In this document: one piece after another, positions 6,506 through 15,201 of the stretch
Layout: each line of letters begins with the position of its first letter
How positions within the stretch are numbered: position 1 is the first letter of the stretch
From: an uncultured Clostridium sp.
GTDB lineage: Bacteria > Bacillota > Clostridia > TANB77 > CAG-508
DNA: 22,153 nucleotides
Reading direction: 5' to 3'
Assembly: GCA_905213875.1 (NCBI GenBank)
Contig: CAJMJN010000023.1
Coordinates: forward strand, 1-22,153
Position numbers and translations under genes: made by a program
Notes under the pieces: model-generated
Seen by the model: the letters and a program-made list of their open reading frames with translations, nothing else
What the model was told of the DNA's origin: nothing
Database searches by the model: none

Positions 6506-8227
6506 ATGAAAGAAAAATTAAATGTAGCAGAACAACTTAAGAAAAAATATCATAAAACAGAGGAAGTAACAAATTTTAAAGATATGTTATATCGTTCTTG
6601 TGATATTTATCGCAACAGAACTGCTTTTAAACTAAAAAATGAGAATGATGAAATAGTTGAAATTAAATATTCAAAACTAAAAGAAGATGTTATTAGTTTA
6701 GGTACATCTTTAATTAAAAAAGGATTTTTAAATAAACGTATTTCTGTAATTGGTAAAAATTCTTACAAATGGTGCATTTCTTACCTTGCTGCATCTATTG
6801 TTGGTGTTGTTGTACCTATTGACAAGGAACTTCACACAGATGATGTTGCAAACTTTATGAATGTTTCTAAATCTGTTTGTATTTTAGGTGATGAAAAAAA
6901 TCTTAATAGTTTAAAAGAAAATATTGAAAAATTAGAAAATGCAAATACTTTATTTATAACATTTGAAAACGAATTTGATAATTTATTATCATCTGGTTTA
7001 CAAACTTATAAAAACGGCTTTACAGATTTTGATAATATAGTAATTAATCCAGACGAATTACGTATTTTACTATTTACTTCTGGAACAACCGGAAGTGCTA
7101 AAGGTGTATGTTTATCTCAACGTAATATATGTTCTAATATTTTATCAATTTATGGTATTGTAAAAGTAAAAAGAAGTGATTTATTCTTTTCTATTTTGCC
7201 TTTACATCATACATATGAATGTACAATTGGGTTTTTATTACCTCTATATAGTGGTGCTTCTATTTGTCATTGTCAAGGATTACGTTATATTTTAAAAAAC
7301 ATGCAAGAATTTCATCCTTCTATAATTTTATGTGTTCCATTATTATTAGAAAAACTACATAAAAATATAGTTAAAAATATGAATAAATCCTTACCTGATA
7401 AATTTACAGCAGAAAATAATGAAAATCCTTACAATAATTTGTCAGCCATTATGAAGAAAATTGTCAGAACAAAAGTAAAAAATACTTTAGGTGGAAGATT
7501 ACGTGTTTTTATAGTAGGTGCTGCAGCTGTAAATCCATGTATTGCATCTGACTTTAGAAATCTACATCTTAATGTTTTACAGGGATATGGTTTAACTGAA
7601 TGTTCTCCTCTAGTTGCTGGAAATACAGACTTTTTCCAAAGAGATGATGCAGCTGGTTTACCAATTCCAAATGTTGAATATAAAATTGATAGTCCTAATA
7701 GTGAAGGTGTTGGAGAAATTATAGTAAAAGGTCCTAATGTAATGTTGGGTTATTATGAAGATAATGCCAAAACAGCTGAAACAATTATAGATGGTTGGTT
7801 CCATACAGGAGATTTGGGAAAAATAGATGAAAATGGTTATTTATTTATTACAGGTAGATGCAAATCTGTTATTGTTACAAAAAATGGAAAAAATATTTAT
7901 CCAGAAGAAGTTGAATATTATTTAAATGATAACCCTCTTATTTCTGAGTCTTTAGTGCAAGGTATTCAAAAAGAAGATGATGATGAAACATATGTAAATG
8001 CTCAAATTTATCCAAATATTGAAGCTATTACAGAATATTTAAAAGGTAGTGTTCCTACAAAAGAAGAAGTTTGGAAAATCATTTCAGATGCTGTTGCTAA
8101 TGTTAATAGCAAACTTCCTAATTATAAACATATTAAAAATTTTATTATTAGGGATAAAGAATTTGAAAAAACTACTACTCAAAAAATCAAACGCTACGGT
8201 GATAATGTTAAAATAAATAAAAAATAA
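6506..8227 (+). CDS. Long-chain fatty acid--CoA ligase (AMP-binding family), paralogue A
   Basis: A 573-aa cytoplasmic adenylate-forming enzyme that activates a carboxylic acid, most likely a long-chain fatty acid, to acyl-AMP and then acyl-CoA. The ATG is preceded by TTTAGGAGG at ideal spacing. The ATP loop A3 is canonical (LLFTSGTTGSAKG, 188-200). Next come the A5 motif YGLTE (361-365), GWFHTGDLG (430-438) and the hinge/A8 region FITGRCKSVIVTKNGKNIYP (447-466). The acylation Lys lies near the end in KTTTQKIKR (about 560). Length and the KNGKNIYPEEVE motif fit the bacterial FadD/AMP-forming acyl-CoA synthetase group. Substrate chain length cannot be read from the sequence. It follows the 288-aa membrane protein by 20 bp and faces a paralogue tail to tail. 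Confidence 0.88.
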   Translation: MKEKLNVAEQLKKKYHKTEEVTNFKDMLYRSCDIYRNRTAFKLKNENDEIVEIKYSKLKEDVISLGTSLIKKGFLNKRISVIGKNSYKWCISYLAASIVGVVVPIDKELHTDDVANFMNVSKSVCILGDEKNLNSLKENIEKLENANTLFITFENEFDNLLSSGLQTYKNGFTDFDNIVINPDELRILLFTSGTTGSAKGVCLSQRNICSNILSIYGIVKVKRSDLFFSILPLHHTYECTIGFLLPLYSGASICHCQGLRYILKNMQEFHPSIILCVPLLLEKLHKNIVKNMNKSLPDKFTAENNENPYNNLSAIMKKIVRTKVKNTLGGRLRVFIVGAAAVNPCIASDFRNLHLNVLQGYGLTECSPLVAGNTDFFQRDDAAGLPIPNVEYKIDSPNSEGVGEIIVKGPNVMLGYYEDNAKTAETIIDGWFHTGDLGKIDENGYLFITGRCKSVIVTKNGKNIYPEEVEYYLNDNPLISESLVQGIQKEDDDETYVNAQIYPNIEAITEYLKGSVPTKEEVWKIISDAVANVNSKLPNYKHIKNFIIRDKEFEKTTTQKIKRYGDNVKINKK

Positions 8228-8257
8228 GAAGAAAGTATTTTTACTTTCTTCTTTTTT
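8226..8257. terminator. Bidirectional intrinsic terminator between convergent acyl-CoA synthetase genes
   Basis: A perfect 12-bp stem (8226-8237 with 8242-8253) has a TTTT loop. It is followed by a T run on the plus strand and, on the minus strand, by a T-rich run within the end of the plus-strand gene. It fits as the terminator for both transcripts. Confidence 0.88.
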
Positions 8258-8281
8258 ACTATGCACTATATAATCTCAAGA

Positions 8282-9985
8282 TTATGCAAAGTTGCTTATT
8301 GATTTCATTTCTTCTTGCCTTTTAACTTTTTTAGTTGTTGTCTTTATTAATTCTTTATCTGTTAATATCATATTTTGAATATGTTTATAACGAGGGAATC
8401 CTTTATTTACTTCTTTTATTTGTTGCCATATTATTTGATATAATTCTTCTTCAGTTTTTTGTGGGTATTTTTCTTTTACAACTTCTTTATCATAAACAAT
8501 TTTTACTGATAATTTAACATCATTTTTATCTTGTTTATCTGGAAGTCCAAACACCATTGATTCAGATACTAATTCTAGTCTATTTACAATCGTTTCTAAT
8601 TCTTCTGGGAATATCTTTTTTCCGTTTTTTAAAACAATTAAACTTTTGCTTCTCCCTGTTATGTATAAATATCCTTCCTCATCAACATATCCTAAATCTC
8701 CTGTATAAAACCATCCATCTTTTAATACTTCTTTTGTTTTTTCTGGCATTTCATAATATCCTAACATTACATTAGGCCCTTTTACACGTATTTCCCCTAT
8801 TCCTTCTTCATCTTTATTCACTACCTCTAATTTAACATTACACATTGGAATTCCAATTGAACCATTTTTCATATGTTTATCATCTTCTGCTGCTATTACT
8901 GGTGATGTTTCTGTTAAACCATATCCTTGCACAGTTTTGATTCCTAAATTATTAAATCCTTTTGATATTTCTGCATCAGCTGGTGCTCCACCTGATATTA
9001 CAAATCTTAATTTACCACCAAGTGCATTAATTACCTGTTTAAATAGTTTTCTTCGTATATCAATATGTAATTTTAATAAGAAATTACTAATTTTTAACGC
9101 CATATTAATAATTTTAGTTTTACCTTGTTTTTCAACTTCTTTCATTATAGTTTTATATATTGCTTCAACTAATATTGGCACACCAACAAAAATTGTAACT
9201 TTATATTCATTTAAGTTTTTCTTTATATATCTTAATCCATCTGGGAATACTGTTTTTACTCCTGAAGCTATCATCATTATTATGCATGTTGATCCAAATA
9301 TATGATGAAATGGTAAAAATGCAATATTTGTATCTGTATCACGTATATCTTCACATGTTTGCATAGCATAAATATTTGATGCTATATTTTTGTGTGATAA
9401 CATTACAGCTTTTGATTGTGATGTTGTTCCTGATGTAAATAATAATATTTCCATTGCATTATTATCAATCTTATTTTTTATGTATTCATCATTTTCTATA
9501 TTTTTACCATTTTCCAGTAATTCTTCAATTGATAAAAATCCTTCTACTTTATCCATACATATGAATTCTCTTAAATTTGTTCTATTAGCACTTTTTATTA
9601 CTTGCATTTTTTCTGTTAATTTAGAATCAAAAACAATATATTCAGCTTTACTTCTAACAAGTGAATTTTCTAGTTCCTCTATTTGTAAGTCTTTATCTAA
9701 TGGAACAGATACTATTCCTCCTAGTAAATTAGCTAAATGTGTGATTACCCATTCATATCTGTTTTTTCCAATAATTGCAACTCTTTTACCTTTTGCTCCT
9801 AAATTATATAAAGCTTTTCCTAAAGTATTTACATCATTTAATAATTCTGTATATGTTTTATTTTCGTATTCTACTTCTTTTCCATTTTGATGTTTTATTG
9901 TAAATGCAATATGATCATTATACTTTTTGGCTGAACTATATAAGATTTCTTTTATGTTATCAAATTCTTGTACTTCTTTTTTCAT
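8282..9985 (-). CDS. Long-chain fatty acid--CoA ligase (AMP-binding family), paralogue B
   Basis: A 567-aa paralogue of the plus-strand enzyme, with the same cytoplasmic acyl-AMP/acyl-CoA chemistry expected. Core motifs are QGYGLTETSPV (353-363), GWFYTGDLG (424-432), YITGRSKSLIVLKNGKKIFP (441-460) and a C-terminal KTTTKKVKR with the likely acylation Lys near 553. The ATP-binding loop is a variant, LLFTSGTTSQSKAV (181-194). It has Ser where the canonical loop has its fifth-position Gly, and Ala in place of the final Gly, whereas paralogue A is canonical. The catalytic Thr/Ser and Lys of the loop are kept, so it is probably active. The ribosome binding site AAAGGGA is rather far (about 12 nt) from the ATG, suggesting modest translation. 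It stands alone on its strand between the shared terminator and the tRNA operon. Confidence 0.87.
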   Translation of the reverse strand: MKKEVQEFDNIKEILYSSAKKYNDHIAFTIKHQNGKEVEYENKTYTELLNDVNTLGKALYNLGAKGKRVAIIGKNRYEWVITHLANLLGGIVSVPLDKDLQIEELENSLVRSKAEYIVFDSKLTEKMQVIKSANRTNLREFICMDKVEGFLSIEELLENGKNIENDEYIKNKIDNNAMEILLFTSGTTSQSKAVMLSHKNIASNIYAMQTCEDIRDTDTNIAFLPFHHIFGSTCIIMMIASGVKTVFPDGLRYIKKNLNEYKVTIFVGVPILVEAIYKTIMKEVEKQGKTKIINMALKISNFLLKLHIDIRRKLFKQVINALGGKLRFVISGGAPADAEISKGFNNLGIKTVQGYGLTETSPVIAAEDDKHMKNGSIGIPMCNVKLEVVNKDEEGIGEIRVKGPNVMLGYYEMPEKTKEVLKDGWFYTGDLGYVDEEGYLYITGRSKSLIVLKNGKKIFPEELETIVNRLELVSESMVFGLPDKQDKNDVKLSVKIVYDKEVVKEKYPQKTEEELYQIIWQQIKEVNKGFPRYKHIQNMILTDKELIKTTTKKVKRQEEMKSISNFA

Positions 9986-10242
9986 TTTTATCTTTTTCCC
10001 TTTCTTAAGATATATAAAGTATAATTATATACCTCGTTTATTTTCTTCCTATTTATATCATATTTTCTTTAAAAAGTCTTTGCTGCTGACCTAGCAGTAT
10101 AATTTTCATTACAATTTTTATGACTATTTCTAATATTATGTGATACGATATTTTATTTTCATAAATAATAAGTTATTAAATATTTTCATTTATCGTTTTT
10201 TTATATTATTAACAAATACAATTTAATATTGTTTTAGACAAC
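9986..10242. other. AT-rich intergenic region upstream of acyl-CoA synthetase B
   Basis: I find no gene in this stretch. It must hold the promoter of the minus-strand acyl-CoA synthetase, but no -35/-10 pair with good spacing stands out. Several TATAAT-like hexamers are present (around 10025 and 10055). A short dyad CTGCT-N5-AGCAG (10083-10097) lies directly beside a TATACT hexamer and is the only GC-richer element in the region. Confidence 0.5.
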
Positions 10243-10279
10243 AAAAAAATCAATCAGATTTTATTTTCTAATTGATTTT
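10243..10279 (-). terminator. Intrinsic terminator of the tRNA operon
   Basis: On the minus strand a 12-bp stem with one G-U pair (10268-10279 with 10246-10257) and a 10-nt loop is followed by a T run. It lies 33 bp downstream of the tRNA-Phe 3' end. Confidence 0.85.
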
Positions 10280-10311
10280 GTATCATCTGTTCAAATTAAA
10301 CAAATACGTAT

Positions 10312-10387
<76 letters not shown>

Positions 10388-10395
10388 AAAAAAAA

Positions 10396-10472
10396 TGGCG
10401 ACCTGGAACGGGCTCGAACCGTCGACCTCTAGCGTGACAGGCTAGCGTTCTAACCAACTGAACTACCAGGCC
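10396..10472 (-). tRNA. tRNA-Asp (GTC)
   Basis: A 77-nt cloverleaf on the minus strand. The acceptor GGCCTGG pairs with CCAGGTC (one G-U), with discriminator G and an encoded CCA. The anticodon loop CTGTCAC has anticodon GTC. The T arm is CGGTTCGAGCCCG. It lies 8 bp upstream of tRNA-Phe. Confidence 0.97.
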
Positions 10473-10482
10473 GTATAAAACA

Positions 10483-10558
10483 TGGTGGTCGCTACAGGGC
10501 TCGAACCTGTGACCCCCTGCTTGTAAGGCAGATGCTCTCCCAGCTGAGCTAAGCGACC
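10483..10558 (-). tRNA. tRNA-Val (TAC)
   Basis: A 76-nt cloverleaf on the minus strand. The acceptor GGTCGCT pairs with AGCGACC, with discriminator A and an encoded CCA. The anticodon loop CTTACAA has anticodon TAC. The T arm is CAGGTTCGAGCCCTG. It is the first gene of the Val-Asp-Phe operon and lies 10 bp upstream of tRNA-Asp. Confidence 0.97.
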
Positions 10559-10578
10559 ATGTTCTCTCGACGTGTTTA

Positions 10579-10607
10579 ATTATACTAATTATTTTTATTA
10601 TTGTCAA
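10579..10607 (-). promoter_or_regulatory. Consensus sigma-A promoter of the tRNA operon
   Basis: Perfect TTGACA (10602-10607) and perfect TATAAT (10579-10584) on the minus strand are separated by exactly 17 bp. Initiation would fall about 14 nt upstream of the tRNA-Val 5' end. A consensus match fits a strong stable-RNA promoter. Confidence 0.93.
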
Positions 10608-10734
10608 TACTTTTTTAAAATTTTTTAAAGTTTTTTTATAATATTTTTTTATTTGTACTTTTCTAAAAATATCTATCCGATATATTCCTTATTTTTCAAC
10701 TTCTTCAGAATTTATATTTCCAATAATAAATTTT

Positions 10735-10764
10735 ACAATATAGAAAAAATTTTTTCTATATTGT
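10735..10764. terminator. 30-nt perfect palindrome downstream of the GT4 gene, probable terminator
   Basis: Perfect 15-bp arms (10735-10749 and 10750-10764) have an A6/T6 centre. It lies 24 bp after the stop of the minus-strand glycosyltransferase. T-rich flanks occur on both sides but no long T run, so it is a probable but not ideal intrinsic terminator. Confidence 0.55.
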
Positions 10765-10787
10765 ATTTTTATTATTCTAAAATAAAT

Positions 10788-12080
10788 TTATGCATATGCT
10801 TGACGTTTTTTAAAGCTAAGTAAATTAGTAATTTCATTTTCTGTGTTTTTAGCTTTTTGCGTTTTTCTTGCTCTTTCTTGTTCCAATTCTCTTTTTTGTT
10901 TTTCAGCCATAGATTGACAAATTGCTTTTTGATATGCAAAGTGTGTATCTTGTGCTATTTTACTCCAGTTATATTCATTTCTAACTTTATTTTTAGCAAC
11001 TCTTGTTATGTCTGCACATAATTTATGATCATACAATAGTTCTAAGATTGAATCTGCAAATGAATTTGGATTTCCACAATATGCTTTCATTCCATTCTTT
11101 TTGTGGTCTACTATTTCATTTAATCCACCTATATCAGAAACCACTATTGGTCTTTCTGACAACATTGCTTCTAATGCTACTATCCCAAATGGTTCATATG
11201 TACTTGGGAATACAGCTACATCTGCTGCTTTATACATTCTTTGTACATCTTTACCTTTCATATATCCTGCAAAACATACTTTGTTTTCTATTCCCATTGC
11301 TCTTACTTGATTTTTAAGTTCTTCTTCCATTCCACCTTTACCACATATTACAAGTTTGGCATCATGGTAACCTTCTAGTATTTTAGGCATTGCTGCTATT
11401 AAATGTTGAATACCTTTTTCGTACACAAGTCTTCCCATAAACATAATTAATTTTTCATTATCCATTGCATATTTTCTTCTAAAGTTATAGTCTCTTTCTA
11501 TTCCATTAAATAGATTTAAATTAACTCCATTTGGTACAACATTTATCTTGTCATATGGTAATCCAAATAATCTTTGTAATTCATTTTTCATATAATTACT
11601 ATTTACTATTACTTCTGCTGCTTCATATGTAAGCATCCATTCTGTATCATTTATATAACGTTGTTGTTCATCATGTATACCACTGTTTCTTCCAGCTTCT
11701 GTTGCATGTATTGTTGCAACAATTGGTATATTGTAAGAATTTTTTAATGTTTTGGCACTATAAGCTACTAACCAGTCATGGGCATGTATAACGTCAAAAT
11801 TTCCTTGTTCTTTCATTATTTCATTAGCTTTTGCTATCATATTGAAATTTAATTGTAAAATCCAGTCTATAAAGTTGTTTGGATTTATCATGTAATTATC
11901 AACTCTATATACTTTTATTCCTTTGTCATCTTCAAAATATGGTGCATCACCTTCTCTGTATGTAATTACAGTTACATCATGTCCATCTTTATGTAATTTA
12001 TGTGATAAATCACTTACCACTCTTGCTATTCCACCTACAACTCTTGGTGGATATTCCCATGTCAACATTAGTATCTTCAT
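10788..12080 (-). CDS. Glycosyltransferase family 4 protein (glycogen-synthase-like GT-B fold)
   Basis: A 430-aa cytoplasmic retaining GT-B enzyme that moves a sugar from a nucleotide-sugar donor to an undetermined acceptor. The ATG is preceded by AGAGGGAGA. The N-terminal domain opens MKILMLTWEYPPRVVGGIAR, the GlgA/GT4-type glycine loop, and contains HAHDW (99-103). The C-terminal domain has FMGRLVYEKGIQ (214-225), CGKGG, and the EX7E motif in TYEPFGIVALEAM (294-306, Glu296 and Glu304). A basic, Gln-rich helical tail (about 390-430, EKQKRELEQERARKTQKAKN) goes beyond the usual catalytic core and may form a coiled coil. A WEYPPRVVGG start is common in bacterial GT4 enzymes annotated as glycogen synthase-like or alpha-glucan/sucrose-type transferases. 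No other glycogen gene is present here, and surface glycan synthesis is equally possible. Confidence 0.85.
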   Translation of the reverse strand: MKILMLTWEYPPRVVGGIARVVSDLSHKLHKDGHDVTVITYREGDAPYFEDDKGIKVYRVDNYMINPNNFIDWILQLNFNMIAKANEIMKEQGNFDVIHAHDWLVAYSAKTLKNSYNIPIVATIHATEAGRNSGIHDEQQRYINDTEWMLTYEAAEVIVNSNYMKNELQRLFGLPYDKINVVPNGVNLNLFNGIERDYNFRRKYAMDNEKLIMFMGRLVYEKGIQHLIAAMPKILEGYHDAKLVICGKGGMEEELKNQVRAMGIENKVCFAGYMKGKDVQRMYKAADVAVFPSTYEPFGIVALEAMLSERPIVVSDIGGLNEIVDHKKNGMKAYCGNPNSFADSILELLYDHKLCADITRVAKNKVRNEYNWSKIAQDTHFAYQKAICQSMAEKQKRELEQERARKTQKAKNTENEITNLLSFKKRQAYA

Positions 12081-12169
12081 TTCTTATCTCCCTCTTTTTT
12101 ATTATATTTTCTTTCGTTTAAAATATTACATTTAAATTTCGACATTTCTGTTCAATATTTTATACAATT

Positions 12170-12213
12170 TTCAAAAAAAAGTAAATGCTTTTTCAAAAAA
12201 ACATTCACTTTTT
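12170..12213 (-). terminator. Intrinsic terminator of the GT-C glycosyltransferase gene
   Basis: A 12-bp stem with one G-U pair (12202-12213 with 12176-12187) is followed by a T run on the minus strand, beginning 14 bp after the stop at 12227. It separates this gene from the downstream GT4 gene. Confidence 0.82.
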
Positions 12214-12226
12214 CTAAATTTTTTTA

Positions 12227-13702
12227 TTATTTTTCTAATATAACTATATTATATGTATAATTATGATATTTTGCTTTAAATTTTTTAATTGATATTGTCT
12301 TAAATTCATTACTTTCTTTAATTTTATTATATAAAGTTAAATCTCCTGTATCTACAATAATAACTTTTCCATTAGTATTTTCAGTTGCTTGTTCTACAGT
12401 TTCTGTAACTCCCATTTGTGGTGCATATGCTTTGTATGCTTCTTCTATTGACCATTTTCCTAAATTAATAAAATATTGTTTATTTTCACTTACTTTTGTT
12501 GCTGCTACTCCACCATTTCCCATATCTGAATAAATCATTATATCTTCTGGTTGTAAATTTTCTTTTAAATATCTTATTGGCTCTTCATTTGATTTATCAT
12601 AATTAGCATTTACGTTTTCTATTAAATTACTAATTGACATCACCATAATTGCTCCACATATTAATCCAATAATAAATTTATTGTTTTCTTTTGATATAAA
12701 ATAGCAAATTGAAAACATTAATAGTCCTGTTATTGTAAATAAATATCTAGCATATAAAATAGGTGTTATTCTTGAAACTAATGCCATTATAATTATTACT
12801 AGTACATATATTCCTAATGGTATTAATCCTTCTTTTATATCTTCTTTTTTTCTTATATTTTTTATTATTATGTATAAAACATATGCATATAATGCTATTG
12901 AAAATATTGTTGGTATTAATTGTTCTTGACTTCCTTTATATTGGAAATTTAATATATCAATTAATATTTGTGGAAATTCAATTGTTATCCAAAAACCTGA
13001 TCCAACTCTTAATGCTTGCATTATAAACACAACTAGCCATGGTAAATATAAAACTACTTGTGCTACTTCTATTATAGCAAATTTCTTTATTATATCTTTT
13101 GAAAATTCTTCTCTTTTTAATATTACATATATTATTAATCCTAAATTGATTATTCCAGCTGTCACTAGTGCATAATAATGCATATAACAACTTATTATAC
13201 TAAATATTCCAAATAATAATGCATTTTTAAAGTCTTTGTTTTTTATAAATCTGCGTAAGTAAATTGCCATTAATGTTACAAAAACAATAGTCCAAGAATA
13301 CATCCTTATTTCTAATGCATAATTTAACATTGCAGGTAAGAAGAAGCTTAAAAATATAAATAATAAACCTGTTGTTTTTCCAAAATCTTTTTTTATATGT
13401 GTTAATCCTATTATTCCTAATGTTACTATTCCTAATACTGAAAATATCCTATACATTATTATATTTTGACCAAATACTACATTTATTACTTTTAACATCC
13501 AATAATATAGAATTGGATGAACATCATGTGAACCAATTGTCCAAATTTCACTAAATGAGTGATTTACAATTGCTACGCTGTATGATTCGTCAAACCATAT
13601 ATTGCTGTGAAATGCTGGTATTAATAAAAATATTGTTCCAACTAAAATTATTGCAATAAATAGCCAATTTTCTTTTAAATATTGCATTGTTTTTTCTTTC
13701 AT
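12227..13702 (-). CDS. Multi-spanning GT-C glycosyltransferase (PMT/ArnT, GT39/GT83-like)
   Basis: A 491-aa integral membrane protein with roughly ten or more hydrophobic helices between residues 12 and about 365, and a soluble C-terminal domain of about 120 residues. The first extracytoplasmic loop after helix 1 carries IWFDESYSVAIVNHSFSEIW (Asp-Glu 38-39), then SHDVHPILYYWML (58-70). This acidic pair plus HP-x-LYY pattern is typical of PMT_2/ArnT-type GT-C enzymes, which take a sugar from a polyprenyl-phosphate carrier on the outer membrane face. The donor and acceptor are not readable. The ATG at 13702 has AAAGGA about 12 nt upstream; a second ATG at codon 6 lacks a ribosome binding site. 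It has an extended -10 promoter and a terminator of its own, so it appears transcribed alone. Confidence 0.83.
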   Translation of the reverse strand: MKEKTMQYLKENWLFIAIILVGTIFLLIPAFHSNIWFDESYSVAIVNHSFSEIWTIGSHDVHPILYYWMLKVINVVFGQNIIMYRIFSVLGIVTLGIIGLTHIKKDFGKTTGLLFIFLSFFLPAMLNYALEIRMYSWTIVFVTLMAIYLRRFIKNKDFKNALLFGIFSIISCYMHYYALVTAGIINLGLIIYVILKREEFSKDIIKKFAIIEVAQVVLYLPWLVVFIMQALRVGSGFWITIEFPQILIDILNFQYKGSQEQLIPTIFSIALYAYVLYIIIKNIRKKEDIKEGLIPLGIYVLVIIIMALVSRITPILYARYLFTITGLLMFSICYFISKENNKFIIGLICGAIMVMSISNLIENVNANYDKSNEEPIRYLKENLQPEDIMIYSDMGNGGVAATKVSENKQYFINLGKWSIEEAYKAYAPQMGVTETVEQATENTNGKVIIVDTGDLTLYNKIKESNEFKTISIKKFKAKYHNYTYNIVILEK

Positions 13703-13780
13703 TTTTTATTTCGTTCCTTTCTTAATTAAAATTTCTAAAAACTGATTTTGTTGCTTTTAGTTAATATTTATGTGTTCCAT

Positions 13781-13789
13781 ATTATACCA
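13781..13789 (-). promoter_or_regulatory. Extended -10 promoter of the GT-C gene
   Basis: On the minus strand TGG-TATAAT, an extended -10 box with perfect TATAAT, lies about 80 bp upstream of the ATG. No convincing -35 hexamer is seen at 17 bp, as is usual for TGn promoters. Confidence 0.6.
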
Positions 13790-13798
13790 TTAAATCTT

Positions 13799-13843
13799 CA
13801 AAAAAAATAGAGATTTTTATAATTTTATAAAATCTCTATTTTT
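13799..13843 (-). terminator. Intrinsic terminator of the GT2 gene
   Basis: A 15-bp perfect stem (13829-13843 with 13803-13817) is followed on the minus strand by a T run. It begins 36 bp after the stop at 13879. Confidence 0.88.
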
Positions 13844-13878
13844 AATAATATCTTTAATTTATAATTTAATGTTCTAAT

Positions 13879-15144
13879 CTAGTTTTGACCTTCTTGCATT
13901 GTTGGTTCTACTTGTAATCCAGCATCTGCAATTTTAATATCACGAACATGGTTGATTTTCTCCCAAGTTGTTTCTCTTTTAAATAAACATTTAAAGTTTA
14001 TTAATAACCATGAACCCATAAATAATGGATAACATGCTAATCCTTTTAGCATTGGTTTTATTGGTCTTCTATCTAAATACATTGCAATTACTGCTGTTCC
14101 TATTGGTAATAAAAATGTTGGTATAGCAAATCTTAAAATATTTATTATTAATTCTACTTCTGTCATTTCTTTTGCACCATACATTAAGAAGTTTGTTAAT
14201 AATAAAACTATTGTTATTATAAACATTGGAATACTTCCAACTATATATAATAAACCATCAAAGTTCATCATTGTTTTCTTTTCTTTAGCTGCAACTGCTA
14301 ATTGTTTAGTATATTCTTTTATACATTGCATATGTCCTACTGTCCATCTACTTCTTTGTGACCAACTTTGTTTAAATCCTACTGGTTGTTCATCATATAC
14401 TATTGCATCTGTTGCCCAACCTAATTTTTTACCTTTTATTATTCTTTTTAATGAGAATTCAATATCTTCTGTTAATGTTACAGTGTCCCAACCTTGTGGT
14501 TTTATAACATCAAATCTTACCATAAAACCTGTACCATTTAATAATGGTGATAATCCTAAATTATACCTTGCTAAATGATAAAATCTGTGCATTGTCCAAT
14601 AGAATAATGCATATCCGGCTGTAATCCAACTATCTGTTGGATTTTTGATATCTCTATATCCTTGTACAACATCTTCACCTTGACATAGTTTTACATTCAT
14701 GCTTTTTATAAAGTTTGGATCAACTATATTATCAGCATCAAATACGAAGAATGCATCATATGGGGCATTCTCTTTTATTTTTTGTTGTAAAAACCAATCT
14801 AATGCATATCCTTTTGTTTTTTTACTATTATTAAATCTTTCATAAACTATTGCTCCTGCTTCTCTTGCAACTTTTGCAGTATTATCAGTGCAGTTATCAG
14901 CAATTACATAAATATCATATAAATCTTTATTATAATTTTGAGCTTTTAAACTTTCTACTAAATTTCCCACAACTGCTTCTTCATTGTGTGCAGGTATTAT
15001 TGCCATAAATCTGTGATCTTTTTTTACTTTTAATGGTTTGTCTTTAATTTTTACTAATGAACATAAACTTACCAAAACTTGATATAACCAAAATATCGTT
15101 ATAATCCACACTAATGCTTCTCTTAGTATATATAAATAATCCAT
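13879..15144 (-). CDS. Processive GT2 glycosyltransferase (IcaA/PgaC/hyaluronan-synthase-like)
   Basis: A 421-aa membrane glycosyltransferase. One N-terminal helix (9-30) is followed by a cytoplasmic GT-A domain and three or four C-terminal helices (about 297-322, 330-356, 365-386). The catalytic set of processive inverting enzymes is complete: PAHNEE (51-56), IADN (81-84), FDADN with the DxD metal site (135-139), NGTGF (203-207), TEDIE with the catalytic Asp (225-229) and QRSRW (263-267). Such proteins polymerise beta-linked sugars from a UDP-sugar and extrude the chain through the membrane; N-acetylglucosamine polymers are the commonest product of this length class. The sugar cannot be assigned. 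The ATG follows AAAGAGAGG. The gene has its own promoter and terminator, and no deacetylase or export partner is adjacent. Confidence 0.9.
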   Translation of the reverse strand: MDYLYILREALVWIITIFWLYQVLVSLCSLVKIKDKPLKVKKDHRFMAIIPAHNEEAVVGNLVESLKAQNYNKDLYDIYVIADNCTDNTAKVAREAGAIVYERFNNSKKTKGYALDWFLQQKIKENAPYDAFFVFDADNIVDPNFIKSMNVKLCQGEDVVQGYRDIKNPTDSWITAGYALFYWTMHRFYHLARYNLGLSPLLNGTGFMVRFDVIKPQGWDTVTLTEDIEFSLKRIIKGKKLGWATDAIVYDEQPVGFKQSWSQRSRWTVGHMQCIKEYTKQLAVAAKEKKTMMNFDGLLYIVGSIPMFIITIVLLLTNFLMYGAKEMTEVELIINILRFAIPTFLLPIGTAVIAMYLDRRPIKPMLKGLACYPLFMGSWLLINFKCLFKRETTWEKINHVRDIKIADAGLQVEPTMQEGQN

Positions 15145-15201
15145 TTTTCTACCTCTCTTTATTAATAATATTCTGTTTAATATTATTATACTACATTTCT
15201 T

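Noticed and set aside
9390..9890. 166-aa plus-strand open frame opposite acyl-CoA synthetase B
   Set aside because: Antisense shadow; the opposite strand encodes conserved AMP-binding motifs throughout.
10243..10279. Possible riboswitch or small RNA between the tRNAs and acyl-CoA synthetase B
   Set aside because: The hairpin with a T run on the minus strand is a simple terminator of the tRNA operon; no conserved aptamer core is seen.
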